Position numbers and translations under genes: made by a program. Below the pieces are notes generated by a model. The model had not been told where the DNA came from and ran no database searches. It was given only the letters and a program-made list of their open reading frames with translations. A stretch of 64,000 nt of DNA from Cryptomeria japonica (Eukaryota > Streptophyta > Pinopsida > Cupressales > Cupressaceae): contig NC_081413.1 in NCBI RefSeq assembly GCF_030272615.1, positions 22,880,501 through 22,944,500 on the forward strand, given 5' to 3'. Numbering within the stretch: position 1 is the first letter of the stretch; each line of letters opens with the position of its first letter. Below, piece after piece: positions 21,187-32,874 of this stretch.

Positions 21187-24100
21187 GCGATGTGTGACGA
21201 TGCATTGGTTCAAAGAAAGCTCGATTGATGATGTTGCTGATATTGATTTTGATAGGATGTAGATTTGATCTTGATTTGATGTGGATTTGGTTTCGATATG
21301 ATATTGATTTGATTCGAAGATGATAAATATTGATATGATGTTGTTTCGATCTTGGAGATGATAAATGTCGATATGGTGTTGATTCGATGTTTGAGATGAT
21401 ATGATGTTGATATGATGTGGATTTGATATTTTTGATGATATGATGCCGATATGATGCTCCAGACGCTAATTGATAGATATGCAGTACGATGATGCCCCTT
21501 CGGGAGATCAATTGAGATAATTGACCTTTGGACTTTTTTGGATCTTTGCGAAATTGATTTCCCGATAGACTATTGGATGATTCTTGCAAGTGTGGTTGAT
21601 GAAAGTGCGAGTTCTTCGATCACTTTGATGTGGTTCTTGATGTGATGATTGATTAGATTGATAAGATCAAGATTTAGTCTGGTTTTAGGAATGACACCTC
21701 CTATATAAGACAAAGATGATCAAAGCATCTGGTTTCAGGAACGATATATCCTGTATAAGACTTGATCAAAATGTCTAGTTCCAGGAAGGATTCATCCTGT
21801 ATAAGACATGATAGAATGGATCAGATGAGATAAAGAACTGACATTTTGTTGATATCTTGTTGCAAGAAGATTTAGATGCTGATGTGGGTTCATTTGAGGG
21901 GGTAGCATAAGATTCGCATTGGATTTTTCCAGATTTTAAAAAAAATTCCATACACCTCCCAAAAAATTTTATTAGCGTTTTCACCAGATGGGTTGGGGAG
22001 AAAATCATATCGCTGAAATGGGTTTTTGGATTAGTGAAATGGGTTGTTTGGATTTTTTGAAAAATATTCACTTTGAACCCCAAATTTTTTTTTTATTATC
22101 ATGCATTTTTTTTATTTGTAAAAAAATGATTTTTTATTATTTTTTTGGAAATTTAGTGGGAGAGGAGGCAGTGGTGCGGAGGCGGAGCAGAGGAGAGGAG
22201 GCCTGACGATGGCAGTGGGCGCCACCATGGGCGCCTCCGGTGTTGCGCGTGCCACGGGAGGCACCGTTGGCGCCACTATGGGAGGAGCCTTCGGTGCCAC
22301 CACGGGCGGTGCTTTGGACGCCACTGCGAGCAGGGGGGGGGGGTTGCTTTTTTTTTTTTTTTGAGTTTTTGAGTTTTTTTGATTTTTTCGTTTGTTTGGC
22401 AATTTTTTCAATTTTTTGATTTTTGACTTGATTTTTTCTGTTTTTTGATGATTTTTTATTTTTTATTTTTTTTATTTTTGATGTTTTTTTTTGACTTGAT
22501 TTTTGGAAAAAAACATAATTTTGATGATTGTTGATGATTTGATTATTCTGATTTTTTGATTATTCTCGATTTATACCTTATTTGATTATTCTGATTTTTT
22601 TGCTCTGCGTCTTAGTGGTCACACTGATATGAGACAGTGATGTATTCATGTACACACCCTTTTGTGATGAGATATTGATGATTCCCACGATGTATATTTG
22701 TGATGTATCTCATATATTTTGTGATATCATTGTACCTTGGACATTGGTCTTGTTTTGATGATATGATATGCAGTCGATCCTATTCGCTCTACATGACCTA
22801 TGAGATGATGGATGCATTCTATTTGGTATATGATTATGATGTGCAATTACTTTCATGATGTATGCTTTAATTTCTATATGCTTATGAATTCTAGATGATG
22901 GATATATGATGATGCAGTATTTACATGATATATGCAAATGCAAATATGTATGGTGATGCTTATAATTCTATGTGATGTTTGTACGATTGCAATGCTTTCT
23001 ATGTTTATGATATTTTTTTATGATTTTCTCATGCATGTTAATATGAGATGGATGCAATGCAATTCAATGGTGATATCTTATATGATTTGAGATTAGATGA
23101 ATGTCATGCAATGATCTTATTAAATGAATGAATGATTTGATGCTTTATATGAATGATGCCTTGGTATGCAATGATTACATGAGATGAACTAACTTATCAT
23201 GCAGGATGAATGAATTGATTATTTTTGTTATTGTCCAATGTACTCAATCACATAATAAGAGAGATAACACCATGTTAGCTTTGGCCTTGGAAAAGATGAG
23301 CATTGTGATCCCATACAGAATGAAATGCAAATCTATCTTAAAATGCAATGCAATGTAGTAATCGGACCGGTCATGGAGTCATTGCTTTGTTTCATCATTG
23401 AGCCCTTAAAATGTGGGAAGTGAGTGCAAACATCAATGGTAGAATTGAACCATGATGACCTGAGCACTACTTTCCTGGGTTTTGATATTGCAAGTTAGCA
23501 CAAGCATCGAGGTATAATTGAACCAAGATGACCAAAGTGTTGCTTGCGTAAAATAGGTAGTATTAACCATTTCTATATGCAAGTCCGAAATATCTTCCAT
23601 GATACTCTGATGATCATTTCCTTAGACAACTTTGCACATATTAATGATTAATTTATAGACAGTAGACAAGAAAAATATCATGTTCCTTCCTCGTTCCTCT
23701 AGTCAAAGACATCCTGGAGTTGCTCAAAAATCATGATAGTGAAAATCCAAATAAAATAGTTGAACCATTATTGCCAAAGTGTTAAAATCAGGAGTCAAGA
23801 TATATCATCCATTGATATATGTTTTGTCATGTTTAGATTGATATGTGATAGTTAATGGTTGACAATGTGATCTTATGTTCAATGTTGGATGTATCTCAGT
23901 TTTTTGCTTGACAAGCGTTGTCTGACTGTTGTTCTACCTACTTTGATTAAGCTCAAAATGATCAAAAAATTTTGCCCCCAGCTAGGTTCAGGATTTTGCC
24001 CCCAGCCTAGAAACAAGCCTTATTATGATATAGCCAATGATCCACACCATGACGAGAAATCACCTGGGATGCCTACGTATGTACAAAGGTTTTATGATGG

Positions 24101-24240
24101 ATATGAATAGCGCTGATGGAGAAGAATGTTGATGGAAAAGAATGCAAGCGGAAGAAAGCACGAACCAATAGATGGCAGAGCTAGCCGACAGATAGCGCCT
24201 GTTTGCTAGGTTTTCACCATCTGTTTTTATTGCACTTTTT
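21187..24240. mobile_element. T2 non-coding 3' internal region
   Basis: No convincing ORF on either strand. Contents: repeated TTGATNTGATGTNGATTTG phrases (21225-21450), a GC-rich block (22155-22335), long T-rich tracts (22340-22500) and ATG-rich simple sequence (22700-23200). The equivalent region of T1 carries the antisense plant-mobile-domain ORF; I could not find one here. Confidence 0.55.
22155..22335. repeat. GC-rich imperfect repeat block
   Basis: Degenerate units around GGCGCCACCATGGGCGCC, roughly 30-33 bp apart, about five units, followed by a run of ten G and about 16 T. On the minus strand the units read as Val-Ala-Pro/Pro-Pro repeats, but the frame has no other support. The units are partly self-complementary. 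Confidence 0.6.
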
Positions 24241-24244
24241 GTCA

Positions 24245-24700
24245 TATTTTGATTTTTTTTTAATTATTTTCTTCTTTCTTTGATAGCTGATATGCTCCTT
24301 GAGCTGATCCCCATCTTGTGTTGATAGCTGATATGCTCTTGACCCAAATACTGTTGTGACCACAAATGGACCTAACTAGTTTGGTTCAAATTTTCTTTTC
24401 TTTTCTTTATCTGACTGATTTCGTGGATTTTTCTTTAGTACTAGATCAAGTCCCCATTGGCAGAAAGGCCAAGATGTTGCTAAAGCATGAAATTCTTGTG
24501 TTGGTGCATGGATCAAATTTCCATGATCTGACATTGTTTGCATGTTCTAGCTATCTGAAAAGAATCTCATTCCATAGTTGTCCAATAATAGCCCAAGCAT
24601 ATGAGTTTTTTCGAAAGGATAAGACCACTTGAATGAGTTCCACAAATGTCGTTATGGACTTCATTTAAGGCCTTCTCAGATTCTTCTTGTTTGAGACTTC
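24245..24700 (-). pseudogene. T2 integrase, N-terminal zinc finger and start of core (degraded)
   Basis: Reading the minus strand from about 24690 gives ALNEVHNDICGTHSSGLILSKK, then LGYYWTTME, and after a stop CKQCQIM. This is the HHCC zinc-binding module of Tat integrase (HxxxCGxHxxGxxL...GYYWxTMxxD...CxxCQ). Weak similarity continues toward 24340 (WVKS, near the FTKWVEA block), then is lost. The catalytic D,D,E core is not recognisable, so the element has no integrase of its own. Confidence 0.75.
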
Positions 24701-24932
24701 TTAAGAGGGTACCGTCTAGACCTCATTTAAATAAGGTATCCTCGATGAGAGTATAATGGGAGGATTGGTGAATAAAGTTTCTCTTTTGGTTCTTTGATAG
24801 GTCAAGAGGTAAGGTGTTATCTTTCCGGTATGTGTAAGTTTGACCATAGTGGGAAGAATTATTATGTCCAATAAGTTGGCAGATGGTTTGGGAATCCGGG
24901 CAATTATGAGAAGGGTATGACAACTCTTCAAC

Positions 24933-25200
24933 CTAGAATTCATAACGCTCTTGATTTTCCTGTGTTTGCAATAGAAACGCAAGCATTGCCATAGCATTTG
25001 CTACTTTGTTATCATTTCTTGGAATTTGTTCAAAAGTGATTTCAACAAAATATTTCTTGAAGTCATCCACCATCTTTTTGTAAGGTATGAGTTTGTCATC
25101 TTTTGTTTGATAGTCATCATTTATTTGATTAATGACAAGCTGAGAGTCTCTAAAGACTTGAAGTTGTTTAATGTTCCATTTTGTAGCCATTTTAATAAAT
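24933..25200 (-). pseudogene. T2 extra (archaeal-type) RNase H domain, fragment
   Basis: The frame reads KWNIKQLQVFRDSQLVINQINDDYQTKDDKLIPY followed by FVEITFEQIPRNDNKVANAMAMLA. It matches the Tat-specific second RNase H (LxVxGDSxLVIxQ...GxWxTRDxKLxPY...FxxIPRxxNxxADALAxLA). DSQ carries a catalytic Asp; the GD pair is changed to RD and the final ADA Asp is now Asn. The N-terminal strand of the domain is replaced by a deletion joint. Confidence 0.85.
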
Positions 25201-25345
25201 AGAATGCATGCTCTTGATTTATGTTGTGTTCCTCTATTGATGTCTACTCTTGATCCATTTTGTGCTCCATTATTGATGTTTTCTCCTGGACGGATATTCG
25301 AGTGATGTATTATAAGATCTAGATCAAACCCTGGAATGTCTGCGC
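25200..25345 (-). other. T2 deletion joint replacing reverse transcriptase
   Basis: Minus-strand translation passes from a TWSCADIPGFDLDLIIHH segment, which resembles the region just before RT (FAWxxxDMPGLDxxIVxHxL), after a few unmatched residues directly into the extra RNase H. The whole RT palm/fingers and first RNase H (normally over 500 codons) are gone. Confidence 0.7.
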
Positions 25346-25349
25346 ATGA

Positions 25350-25985
25350 CTAGGTAAAATTGATTTGCCATCTTTTGAAGGATTTCAAATAACTTTTCCT
25401 TGTTGGTTCTGATAAAGAGATTGCTGCTAGATGTAGATCGATTGTGTCAATGATAACTACTGGTTCTATTAGGATAGATGACTTCTCTTGATAGTACACA
25501 TGTAAGGTGTCAAATCTCCCATCTTTCGGCACCTCGAGGAGGTTTTCACCGATAGATGCATCCTTTATTTTTACTTTTTCATAGTCTAATGTTGCCAATA
25601 AATGGTTTTCAGCATTATACTTGATATTGTTTTCTTTGTTTTCATTTTTGCGACTAGGAGATTTGGCACCTATTTGACTTGAAGATACGTTAGTGAAATC
25701 CCTGGTGAAAGTTGTTGTAGGTTTGATTTTATTAAGATATAAGGATATGGCATGGTCATTAGGTAAGGTATCAATGTCAGTATTTCCTTCATTTTCCCAG
25801 TCCATAGGTTCAGGATAGCTTAATGATAAAGGATCTTTAGGTTGATATGTTTTAGAGATATTGGGAGTCATGATAGAGATGTCAAAGCTTTCAATAGGTA
25901 TTTCCATGTCTAGGATGATACTCTCATCAGAATGACCTCGTACAAGAAAATATTGATCATCCTCGGTTAAGTCCATGTCAGCCAT
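25350..25985 (-). pseudogene. T2 protease-RT linker ORF
   Basis: An open frame of about 210 codons, acidic and rich in Asp/Ser/Ile, starting MADMDLTEDDQYFLVRG. No domain recognised. The position between protease and the pre-RT motif is where Tat elements carry a poorly conserved linker. It has remained open although the enzyme domains around it are damaged. Confidence 0.6.
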
Positions 25986-26090
25986 ATGTGATTCTGATTC
26001 AAGTAGGCTAGTTCCTAACGTTTGTTCTGCATACGTGTGAACTACATCAACACCTGCATCTACTTCTTCCCTTTCAATTTCAAGTTGCTC

Positions 26091-26750
26091 TTATTTGTTG
26101 TTCCATGATATTGAATATTCTTTGTTCCCTTGATCTTTTAGTTGCAGTTGTTCTTCCATGTTTGATAAAATTGATGCAAATGATTGTTCCTTGGATTGTG
26201 TGCTTAAATATGCTTCCTCTCTGTTATGTGAAACAATGATCTCTTGAGCTGATTCTGGTTTATTACCACACTGCATTGGATTTAGGTCTGCTGATATTGT
26301 GATTTCCTGTTCATTGTATGGAAACTTTAAGCACTGATGACATGTTGATGGAATAACCTGTATGTCCTGAATCCATGGTCTCCCCAAGAGCATATTGTAT
26401 GGTAGGTCCAAATCTAGGACCTGGCATGCTGTGTTTTTCTACAAAGGTCCCACTGTGATGGGTAATACCACAACTCCTTTAGAGGAATTCTCTTCTTCAT
26501 TATGTGCTTTGATTTTGATCTTTTTCAGGGGATCAACTGCATCTTCTAAATAACCTAGAGCATGGACAAGACTCAATGAGCAAATATTTAAGCTAGCTCC
26601 CCCATCTATTAGGACACGTTTAACGAGCATTTTATGAATGAGGACTTCAATTTGTAAGGAAGCACTATGGGGATGTTGCAAGGAATCAATTCTTGGATAT
26701 GAAGTAGATGGGTTTTGAATAGGATCCTCTGAAATAGGTTTGATGACCAT
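26091..26750 (-). pseudogene. T2 retropepsin (aspartic protease) domain
   Basis: LIDGGASLNICSLSLVHALG contains the retropepsin active site in its Tat form (D-G-G-A-S), followed by the flap region (ITVGPL) and, after a stop at 26439-26441, DLPYNMLLGRPWIQDIQVIPSTCHQCLKFP, the conserved LGRPWxxxxxAVPSxxHQxxKF block. In a working element this domain matures Gag-Pol. One stop splits it. Confidence 0.88.
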
Positions 26751-26864
26751 TATGGATATCCCTTAGGGAACATCATCTTTGGGTGTATTGTTTGGTGAGG
26801 ATGTTATGGAAGGTTTTTGCACTTTTTTAAGAAGTATAAGAATAGATGCCTTTGGAGAGTTAAT

Positions 26865-27167
26865 TTACTTATGGGGGGATGAACCATTGCTAGATATAGG
26901 TGCGTGATTGTGATCTTTCTCATCCAAATCTTTTAAGGATCTTTTTAATAGTTGCATAAAAGAGCCACCTTTCTTTGGATATGTATTTGAATCCCTGTTA
27001 AGTTTTGACATGGTTGGATTTTGATTCTGGACTTGTTTGATTTCTCCAATATGTTGGCTTGTTATGTGTTCTTGTCTTTTTCTTTGGTATGCCATGTTTC
27101 TATGATCTTCAGGTATTTCCAATGTTTCAACGATCTTATGTCTCTGCGCTACAATTAAAATGGGCAT
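26865..27167 (-). pseudogene. T2 gag-protease linker
   Basis: About 100 codons, hydrophilic (ending SFMQLLKRSLKDLDEKDHNH), in the position between Gag and protease. The Gag capsid and knuckle regions seen in other Tat elements (for instance 18340-18747) are not found upstream; the leader repeats begin instead. Confidence 0.5.
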
Positions 27168-27641
27168 TGTGTTTTGAATATCTTTGTGATTAAATCTTGC
27201 TTAATGTGCCACAATAAGTGATCAATTGTTGAGGAAATAATTTTTTTCAAGTATTTGCTTGTTTGCAAGTTTTTCGATCTTAGTTTTTGGATTGCAAATT
27301 TTGTGATTTTTGATATGACCAAGTTCAAATAGGAACGATATATCCTATGATAAAGAACGAGGTTATTTTGATCAAGCATTGTAGTTTCGTGATAAAAGAT
27401 GATTGATCCTGATGAGAAACTATGTTTGAATGATCAGTTTATCAAAGACAATGTGATGTTGCACTTTAAGGTGTTTGATCTTTAACTTATTTGAGGTGAA
27501 TACTTGAGACCTTTGTGTGTCTTGTTCTTGAGTTTGTTTTGATAGCATATAACCTGATTGAAAGACCCAAGAAGATGACCTACTCTCTATGTTTGACTGT
27601 TTGAGAAATGGGTTGTTTTTGTTTTCTGATTTTGATGTAGT

Positions 27642-27894
27642 TTACCAGAAACACTGACAAAATGACTAGGAACTCTATTGTACTGACCAGAAACATTGTT
27701 GTTTAGACCAGGAACTCTATTGTTTGGACCAGAAACACTACTGTTTGGACCAGAAACACTACTATTTGGACTAGAAACGATGTTGTTTGGACCAGAAACT
27801 CTGATAGACTTACCAAAAACACTAATATACTGACCAAAAACGCTGACATACAGACCAGAAATGCTGACTGATAGACCAAGAACTCTGTTCTGCA
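27642..27894. repeat. 21-bp tandem repeats, array 1 (T2 leader)
   Basis: Twelve units of 21 bp with a core like GACCAGAAACACTACTGTTTG. Because 21 is a multiple of three, the minus strand reads an apparent heptapeptide repeat (SVSGPNN-like), which is a by-product rather than evidence of a protein. Confidence 0.9.
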
Positions 27895-28037
27895 ATACAG
27901 TGACTCTAAAGTTCAAATAATGATATGTAGGTTTAGCAAATTGAGTGTTTGAACTTAGGAGATTACAATTTTGACGCGACTCTGTAATATGCTCAAACTT
28001 TGAGAGTTAATGTTGAAATATGAGAAATTTGACATTA

Positions 28038-28248
28038 AAACCAAGAGAGCTGACCTTTGGATTGAAAATACGACTGTTTGGACTGAAGGTGCAACTGTTT
28101 GGACTGAAATAGCTAATGTTTGAACTGTAAAAGCTAATGTTTGGACTGTAAATGCGACTATTTGAACTGAAAACACTAATGTTTGGACTGTAAATGCGAC
28201 TGTTTGAACCGTATATGAGACCGTTTGGACTGAAAGAGCTAATCTGCT
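28038..28248. repeat. 21-bp tandem repeats, array 2 (T2 leader)
   Basis: About ten units of 21 bp with a core like GACTGTAAATGCGACTGTTTG, clearly related to array 1 but diverged. Confidence 0.9.
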
Positions 28249-29303
28249 GCAAAACTTGTGAATTTGATAGTTTGAAGTTTGAGTTTTCAATGTTTGTTGT
28301 ATTCTAATGGATGATATCTTGACTTGACTTACAAATATAGAAATCAGATCATATTTTTGTTTCAAAGGTTTTTAATTGTTAAAAACACATCAATCAGTCT
28401 ATCCTAAGGAGATTGGCTGAGAATGAAAACCTTTGCTTGCTAACTTAGGTACACACCCAATAGCTAATTAGAATACGACTGCTGAGAATCATGCAATGGA
28501 TTCTCAATGCCGTATTATCCGACTCCAAATGCTAATGGGGGCACGATATGGCAAGTGTCTTGGGAGAGTTACTATCTCTCTTGCACAAAGATTATCACCC
28601 TTTCAGAGGTGAATCAGGTAGCTTCTATTTTTATAGTTCTTAGTTAGGAATTTCATTTGAAATTACCCCTTGAACTCACGCAAGCATTATTGAGACCTAT
28701 AGCCCAACAAGGTACTGAAACAAGTTGTAGTCACGTAAATGTGATTGAGACAACGAGGCCCTACAAAATGCTCGATATGAGAGATCTCAAAGAGAAAACT
28801 CAAATAATCCCATCCTCTGAGACTTTAATCATCAGAGGCCTATTTATTATAGTGAGTTTGAATGCTTAGGTCCAGCTGTACTCACTTGGGTCATTCTCAC
28901 AGGGTGATTACTTTTTCCCACTATGATAGGCCTGCTAAAGATATGCACTATTGAAACTAAAGGATGAGTCTAGCTTTCTAATCACCTAAGAAAGGTGAGA
29001 GCATACTCATCTATCATCAAGACACATAAGACATGTTTGTTCATTTCCATTGTAATTAGTCTATGTGCCTAATTTAACAAATATAAGTGCAAAATCCTAC
29101 GGTTGCAAACAAAGTTAGTAGTTTATATTATATTTCTTTGGTGGTGAAATAGTTTATAACTCTGGTTTTTCACAGCAAAATAAGTACCTACAAAACCAAC
29201 AATCTGCAAATTAGGTTTGGGAAAATGACAGTCCAGAAGCAGAAATGAGGAATGCAACATACAATATTTGCAAAATTAATAAAAACTAAAAACTCCATCA
29301 AAT
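28249..29303. mobile_element. T2 leader, no gene
   Basis: Non-coding internal DNA between repeat arrays 2 and 3. A short plus-strand open frame (28657-28869) has no recognisable features and is antisense to the element. Confidence 0.5.
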
Positions 29304-29630
29304 TGACCTAGAACACCATCATATGTGCCAAGAACGCTACTCTGCACACCAGAAACACTGCTCTGCACACCAGAAACATTGTTCTGCAAACCAAAAGCAC
29401 TGTTAAATAGATTGAAAATGCTGACAAATTCGCCAAAAATGCCACCATACATACCAAAAATGATAAACTACAGACTGAAAGCGCTAAAGTATAGAAAAAC
29501 TTAAAAACAGAGTTCAGGAATCTCCCATAAATGTCATTTGAGGTTCCAAAATGCCACAAAAGATGCCAAAAACGTGATTCGAGAGCCCAAGAGAGCTAAT
29601 CTGCACTCCAAAAGAGCTAATCAACCTATC
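29304..29630. repeat. 21-bp tandem repeats, array 3 (T2 leader)
   Basis: A decayed array with period close to 21 bp (units such as CACCAGAAACACTGCTCTGCA), the first nine or so regular, the rest (29530-29630) irregular. It lies immediately inside the primer-binding site. Confidence 0.8.
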
Positions 29631-29675
29631 AATGAAATTTCCTACAAGCAAACTTGTTAAAGATCAAAGGGGCTA

Positions 29676-29694
29676 GGCCCCACGGTGGGCGCCA
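29676..29694 (-). other. T2 primer-binding site
   Basis: On the minus strand TGGCGCCCACCGTGGGGCC starts five bases inside the 5' LTR, beginning with the obligatory TGG. The GGTGGGCGCCA form is common next to plant gypsy LTRs. I do not assign the tRNA. Confidence 0.7.
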
Positions 29695-29699
29695 ATTAA

Positions 29700-30852
29700 T
29701 GTGATGCTAAAAATGTGGTTAGTATAAGAGGCATACACATATAATGAGACAATAAAAACATAATAGAAAAGCTTAATTGAAAAACTAAATCAAAGATGCA
29801 AACCATAAGCCTTCCTTGAAATGTCCCATTTTCCTCTATTCTTGAGGACCTTGAAGGTGTTGGATTGATGGGCTCTCAGCAGAGCAATGACCTCCAAAGT
29901 GGTAACTCAAGAGTTGAGTAGCTATTTGATCATGATTGACTATGGAGATGATATGAAATGCATGATGTAAGAAACTAGATTAACATGCTATGATCAATTC
30001 CAAATCTAATTACTAGATAATCGAAATGCAAATTGCCTATAGTAATGATGCCTAAATTGATATGAGATGGGATCGATATGCCTATAATAACAATGCATAA
30101 ATTGATATGAGATCGGACCGATATGCCTATAATAACAATGCATAAATTGATATGAGATCGAATCCATATTGCTCCAAAATGGGGGATATTTATAGGAATT
30201 CCAAGGCCAAAGCTGAGGTGGCAGGAATCGATGGTCCAGATTTGATCTGAAGATATCAAGGGCCAAGATTGAGGAAGTTGGAGAAGAGGTTGGAGGAAGG
30301 GACACTTGTCATCTCTATGGTGACAAGTGTCAAGGAGCCTTTCTCATGAGAGGGCAAGTGTCTAAGGGAGGAGACATGTGGCAAAAGCGTCATGTGTCTC
30401 AAGGAGAGAATATCCACACCATGAGAGGTTAGGATAAGGAGGTTAGAATGTGCAAGATAGGATAGATTTAGTTAGACCCAAGATTAGATTGAATGGGTTA
30501 AGTTAGGGGATGGTTAGGTTGGGTGGTTAAAGCTAGGAGCCATGTGCTCATTTGAATTTAGAAATTCAAATAATTGAAAAATGGTAATTAATCTCAACAA
30601 ACTTGGGTTTGTTAATCTTAATTAGGGATTAGAAGAATTGATTAATATGGGGGGACATTAATTAATTTAGAATTAATTAATCAAAGGGGGATGTGAGATG
30701 AACTATATAAATAAATCATTTAGATTTATTTACTAATAGATGAATAGAAAAATTAATTAAATTGCTTGTGAATTCAATTAATTGAGAAGGGGAATTGATC
30801 AAATAACTGCTTATTTAATTAACTATCTTTAGACCATTTTTAGGTGTATACA
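29700..30852 (-). mobile_element. T2 5' LTR
   Basis: 1153 bp, the partner of 19993-21169; terminal TGTGATGC and GTATACA identical. The adjacent GATAC at 30853-30857 completes the target duplication. Confidence 0.93.
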
Positions 30853-30857
30853 GATAC

Positions 30858-31199
30858 CATTAAGAATATTATTAACACTGAATTATCTCTCCAGCATACA
30901 TTTTTATGTACATATTACAAGCTCAAAGATCACAGAAAATAAAATTTACCAATGATATTTTATAGCTTTGAATTCATATTCATTAAGATTGTTCAACAAA
31001 AACTAGAACTAAAATGATTACATTTTCACAAAGTTGGCAGAATAAGTGGTTGTTCATACTATTCTTCCACACAACCATAAGGACATCCACCAAGCAATGC
31101 ATTAGGGCGTAGATTGATACTTTTTGTGCCAAAGATAAACGTCTGTTTTCTCTGGACTTGTTATCTAAAAGAATGCAATCAGTTCTTCGAGTTTCTCTC
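30858..31199 (-). other. 3' flank of the coiled-coil locus
   Basis: Non-coding on the minus strand, immediately downstream of the coiled-coil reading frame; could be its 3' untranslated region. T2 inserted within or next to it. Confidence 0.35.
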
Positions 31200-32758
31200 T
31201 CAGTTCTTTTTGTTCAATACTAATAAGTTGCACTTTTGTTTGCAAGCATTCCTCCTTGTAACAGAGATTTTAACAGAGATGTTAAAATCTGCCTTAGAAG
31301 TTTTATTATCATTGCATTCATTCATCTTTGCATGCAATTTGTTCTTCCTGTCATTGCATTCATTCAACTTATGTTCCAGCATATATTTTTCATCTGTTAA
31401 ATGGTTGCACAATTCATCATGTTCCTGACTCATTATCCTATTTTCATCAAGCAGACCTGCAACTTTGCCTTCCAAATTTTCCTTACAAGTATCCGACAAG
31501 ACAAATTTTACATTTAATTCTCTGATCCTTTCATCGCATTCTTTCAGTTTTTTCTGCAAGCTTATCTTTTGTTCTCTCAGTACAGTGCACTTTTTTCATG
31601 ATTCTGGCACAAAAGTTTTTTCTTAATAAGCTCATTTTGCAATTCTTTCTTCTTATAATGAAACCCTTTCAAGTTTTCTTGCAAGTGTTTTTTCTCATCT
31701 CTTAGATTAATATAAAATTCTTTAAGCTTCAATCTTGTTGCATTGAGCTCTGCAACTCTTCTTTTCACCTCTACCTTACAAGCATCAAACAAAAATCCAT
31801 CTTCAATAATTTTATTTTGTAATTCCTTATTTATATCTTTAAACTCTTTCAACTTGTTTTCCAATTCCTCATATCTCTGCTCCAACACTTTTCTTTCATT
31901 AACTGCAAAATCAAGCTTATCTTGTAGCTTTACAATTTCACCTTGCTTATCTGTCTTACAAGCATCCCATAAGGATCTATCTTCATTCATCTTTCCTTGT
32001 AATTCCTCAATCATATCGTTGCATTGCTTCACACTATTTTCAAACTCATTTTTTCCTTGTCTTGATTGAGACCACAATTTTTCATGTTTCTGGCTCAACA
32101 TTATTGCTTCCTTAACGTCATTCTCTGATTTTGCAACTTTGTTTTCTAATTCTCCCTTACAAATCTCCCACAAGCACCCATCTTCAGCCATTTTTTCCTT
32201 CAATTCTTTAACCTCATTAACTGATTCTTTCAGCTTATTTTCCAATTCGATATTTCCTTTACTTATTTCATTGCAAGATACTTGGTTCTTCTGGCACAAA
32301 ATTCTTGATTCATTAAGCTCATTTTGCAGCTCTGCAATTGTTTCTTCTAAATCGGCCTTACAAGTATTCCAAAAAGAGGAATTTTCAGTCATTTTTAAAT
32401 GCAATTCTTTATTCTTATACTCGTACCCTTTCAATTTTTCTTCCGAGTGTTCTTTTTCATGTCTTAGATGAATGCAATATTCATCATGTTTCAGTCTTGT
32501 TTCATTGAGCTCATTTTCCAGCCCTGCAACTGTGCCTTCCAACTCTGCCTTAGATGATTCCCACAAGAACCTATGTTCAGTCATTTTTGCCTTCAATTCC
32601 TTAGTTTCATCATCGAACTCTTTCAGCTTTTCTACCAAATGTTTCTTTTCATCTGTTAGTTGAATGCAGAATTCTTCATGCTTCAGTCTTGTTTCATTGA
32701 GCTCATTTTGCAGCCCTACAACTGTGCCTTCTAACTCTGCCTTAGACAAATTCCAGAT
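31200..32758 (-). pseudogene. Coiled-coil protein with ~60-67-residue tandem repeats, frameshifted
   Basis: A minus-strand frame of about 390 codons (32749-31577) and a second of about 120 codons (31559-31200) are the same gene split by a one-base shift in an A-run near 31590. The product is almost entirely charged heptad coiled coil (Lys/Glu rich). At least seven tandem units of about 60-67 residues start with a signature like (F/W)LWESCKAELE and contain VAGLxNELNETRLKHxE, HLxEKLKE and KELxxKM. There is no proper ATG at the start; the frame is closed by a stop just upstream of the first repeat, so either an intron lies there or the gene is truncated. I do not recognise the family. It could act as a cytoskeletal or scaffold rod, but that is only inference. 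Confidence 0.6.
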
Positions 32759-32874
32759 GCAGTTTTATTTTGAATGTATGATGTTTTACTGGCATTGATT
32801 GAATTTTACTTTGTTATATAAAGATGTTTAAACATCCAAAAATTTATAATAGAAATGGTATTCGAAACACATAC

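Larger units (their letters stand above)
19993..30852 (-). mobile_element. Complete but internally deleted Tat-type Ty3/gypsy element (T2)
   Basis: 10,860 bp between perfect 5-bp target duplications GATAC (19988-19992 and 30853-30857). LTRs begin TGTGATGC and end GTATACA. The coding direction is minus: a primer-binding site lies inside the right LTR (29676-29694) and a purine tract inside the left LTR (21170-21186). Surviving domains in order are linker, aspartic protease, linker, RNase H of the Tat extra type, and the start of integrase. The Gag core and the RT plus first RNase H are missing. The two LTRs differ by roughly 2-3% by my by-eye count, mostly transitions, plus a 24-bp tandem duplication in the left one. 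Confidence 0.93.

Noticed and set aside
22112-22411. Minus-strand proline/valine/alanine-rich open frame
   Set aside because: It is generated by the GC-rich repeat block flanked by homopolymer tracts; no start context or conserved domain, and it lies in the non-coding 3' region of the Tat element.
24366-24632. Plus-strand protein-like frame
   Set aside because: It is the complement of the integrase zinc-finger region.
27587-28365. Minus-strand heptapeptide-repeat proteins
   Set aside because: The apparent repeats follow directly from the 21-bp DNA period (a multiple of three); no independent evidence for translation.
19993-30852. Plus-strand orientation of the Tat element
   Set aside because: Protease, RNase H and integrase fragments all read on the minus strand, and the primer site and purine tract agree with minus orientation.
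31114-32663. Plus-strand serine/phenylalanine-rich frames
   Set aside because: Antisense shadows of the minus-strand coiled-coil repeats.
31200-32758. Kinesin or myosin tail
   Set aside because: Only coiled coil is visible; no motor domain or family-specific motif, so naming it would be guesswork.
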